From Nitrospirota bacterium (GTDB lineage Bacteria; Nitrospirota; Thermodesulfovibrionia; Thermodesulfovibrionales; UBA6898), in NCBI GenBank assembly GCA_021787505.1, contig JAJYLU010000109.1, forward strand, positions 1 to 6,540: DNA of 6,540 nucleotides. The letters run 5' to 3'. Of this stretch, positions 5,489-6,540 are shown in pieces. The position numbers and the translations under genes were made by a program. The notes beneath the pieces were generated by a model. The model saw only the letters and a list, made by a program, of their open reading frames with translations. It did not search any database and was not told where the DNA came from. The stretch's first letter is position 1; each line of letters begins with the position of its first letter.

Positions 5489-6540
5489 ATGAATGTCCCG
5501 GAGCTGTTCATTCGCAGACCGATCATGACCTCGCTGGTCATGTTCGCTATCTTTCTCTTCGGTGTCGCCGCATACGTTCTGCTGCCCGTTAACGACCTGC
5601 CGAACGTCGACTTTCCGACGATACAGGTGACCGCAAGCCTGCCCGGAGCAAACCCCGACACCATGGCCTCTGCGGTCGCAACGCCTCTTGAACGTCAGTT
5701 TTCTACGATTGCCGGCCTGGATTCCATGACCTCGACCAGCGGGACCGGCACGACCCGGATTACTCTTCAGTTCAACCTTTCCCGGGATATCGACGCAGCC
5801 GCCCAGGACGTGCAGTCTGCGATCTCCCGCGCCTCGCGTCAACTCCCCGACATGCCGTCTCCTCCTTCTTTCAACAAGGTGAACCCGGCGGACCAGCCCG
5901 TACTCTACTTAGCGTTAAGTTCGCCGACGCTGCCCCTCTACATGGTCGACGATTATGCGGAGACATTCATGGCGCAGAGGATCTCAATGATCAGCGGCGT
6001 CGCCCAGGTGTCGGTCTTCGGCGCGCAGAAATATGCAGTTCGCGCCCAGGTCGACCCGAAGGCCCTGGCAACACGGCAGATCGGCATCGACGAGGTCGGC
6101 AGCGCGCTCGCCAGGGGCAACGTGAATCTCCCAACGGGGGTCCTTGACGGAAAGAAGCAGGCCTTTGCCATCCAGGCCACGGGCCAGCTTTACAAGGCTG
6201 CGGATTACCTCCCTCTTATCGTTGCCTACCGAAACGGCTCGCCGGTCCGCCTCGATCAGATCGGTCGGGTGATCGACAGTGTCGAAAACGACAAGGTGGC
6301 AAGCTGGTACAAAGAGACGCGCGCCGTAGTCCTTGCAATCCAGCGTCAGCCCGGGACAAACACCATTGAAGTGGTGAACAATATAAAAAACCTCCTGCCG
6401 ATCTTCCGTGCGCAGATACCCGCATCGGTAACGCTCAATGTCCTGTTCGACCGTTCGACCTCGATTCGTGAATCGGTCTCCGACGTCAGGTTTACACTCC
6501 TGCTCACCATCTGCCTCGTGGTGCTGGTGAGCTTGATCTT
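5489..6540 (+). CDS. RND efflux permease, HAE-1 type (MdtB/MdtC/AcrB-like), 5' part
   Basis: The first 350 codons plus 2 nt of a pump normally a little over 1,000 residues long; the rest lies beyond the window. Seen: the N-terminal NVPELFIRRPIMTSLVM (2-18), a first membrane segment about 13-32, then PVNDLPNVDFPTIQVTASLP (33-52). Next come GANPDTMASAVATPLERQF (53-71), porter-domain sequence with SGVAQVSVFG (169-178), QVDPKALATRQIGI (187-200) and DRSTSIRESV (321-330), and the start of the second membrane segment (about 334-350). These are characteristic of proton-driven hydrophobe/amphiphile exporters. The proton-relay aspartates of segment 4 fall outside, so activity cannot be judged. It begins 2 nt after the adaptor stop with only a weak AGGCG upstream, which fits translational coupling. 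Many MdtB/MdtC-like pumps come as tandem pairs; a second pump gene or an outer-membrane channel might follow. Substrate not predictable. Confidence 0.95.
   Translation, partial: MNVPELFIRRPIMTSLVMFAIFLFGVAAYVLLPVNDLPNVDFPTIQVTASLPGANPDTMASAVATPLERQFSTIAGLDSMTSTSGTGTTRITLQFNLSRDIDAAAQDVQSAISRASRQLPDMPSPPSFNKVNPADQPVLYLALSSPTLPLYMVDDYAETFMAQRISMISGVAQVSVFGAQKYAVRAQVDPKALATRQIGIDEVGSALARGNVNLPTGVLDGKKQAFAIQATGQLYKAADYLPLIVAYRNGSPVRLDQIGRVIDSVENDKVASWYKETRAVVLAIQRQPGTNTIEVVNNIKNLLPIFRAQIPASVTLNVLFDRSTSIRESVSDVRFTLLLTICLVVLVSLI

Noticed and set aside
5524..5542. CATGACC / GGTCATG inverted repeat just inside the RND permease gene
   Set aside because: A 7-bp short-loop hairpin is expected by chance in this length of DNA and it lies in conserved coding sequence.
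1..6540. CRISPR array, tRNA/rRNA genes, transposase, riboswitch or phage genes
   Set aside because: Looked for on both strands; no regularly spaced repeats, no clover-leaf or ribosomal sequence, and no mobile-element proteins were seen. In particular no molybdenum-cofactor riboswitch can fit in the short leader inferred for mobBA.

Overview
This 6.5 kb window looks like ordinary chromosomal DNA from a Gram-negative bacterium, moderately GC-rich by eye. Two lipoprotein signals and a periplasmic-adaptor/RND-pump pair argue for an outer membrane. An interspersed palindrome with GTCATTCCCG / CGGGTATGAC ends, of a kind I associate with uncultivated Nitrospirota and Deltaproteobacteria, hints at such a lineage. 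That assignment is an inference from general style, not a proven identification.

Layout. The left third (1-2033) is on the minus strand and concerns molybdenum cofactor. A MobB-MobA fusion (948-2033) is followed about 100 bp downstream by a short-type MoeA-like molybdopterin-binding protein (1-846), which runs off the left edge. A 290-bp divergent intergenic region (2034-2323) holds promoters facing both ways and an 88-bp palindromic REP/MITE-like repeat with a second palindrome nested in one arm. The rest is on the plus strand: a ChaN-family lipoprotein (2324-3178), a CzcD/ZitB-type cation diffusion facilitator (3297-4202), an RND adaptor lipoprotein (4344-5486) and, 2 bp after it, an HAE-1-type RND permease (5489 onward) that runs off the right edge.

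How the genes work together. The minus-strand pair should finish and load Mo cofactor: MobA/MobB make the guanine dinucleotide form, and the MoeA-like protein handles molybdopterin. The adaptor and permease are two parts of a tripartite efflux pump; no TolC-like outer-membrane partner lies in the window. The ChaN-like protein and the CDF exporter are single genes with their own promoter-like sequences. A link of these two to haem and divalent-metal handling is suggestive only.

The main signal outside the genes is promoter placement. mobBA, chaN and the CDF gene all lack a Shine-Dalgarno sequence and carry a -10-like hexamer only 5-8 nt before the start codon, so all three are candidate leaderless genes. 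The MoeA-like gene and the adaptor gene have clear Shine-Dalgarno sites. I found no CRISPR array, tRNA, rRNA, transposase or convincing terminator, and no clearly new multi-gene system.
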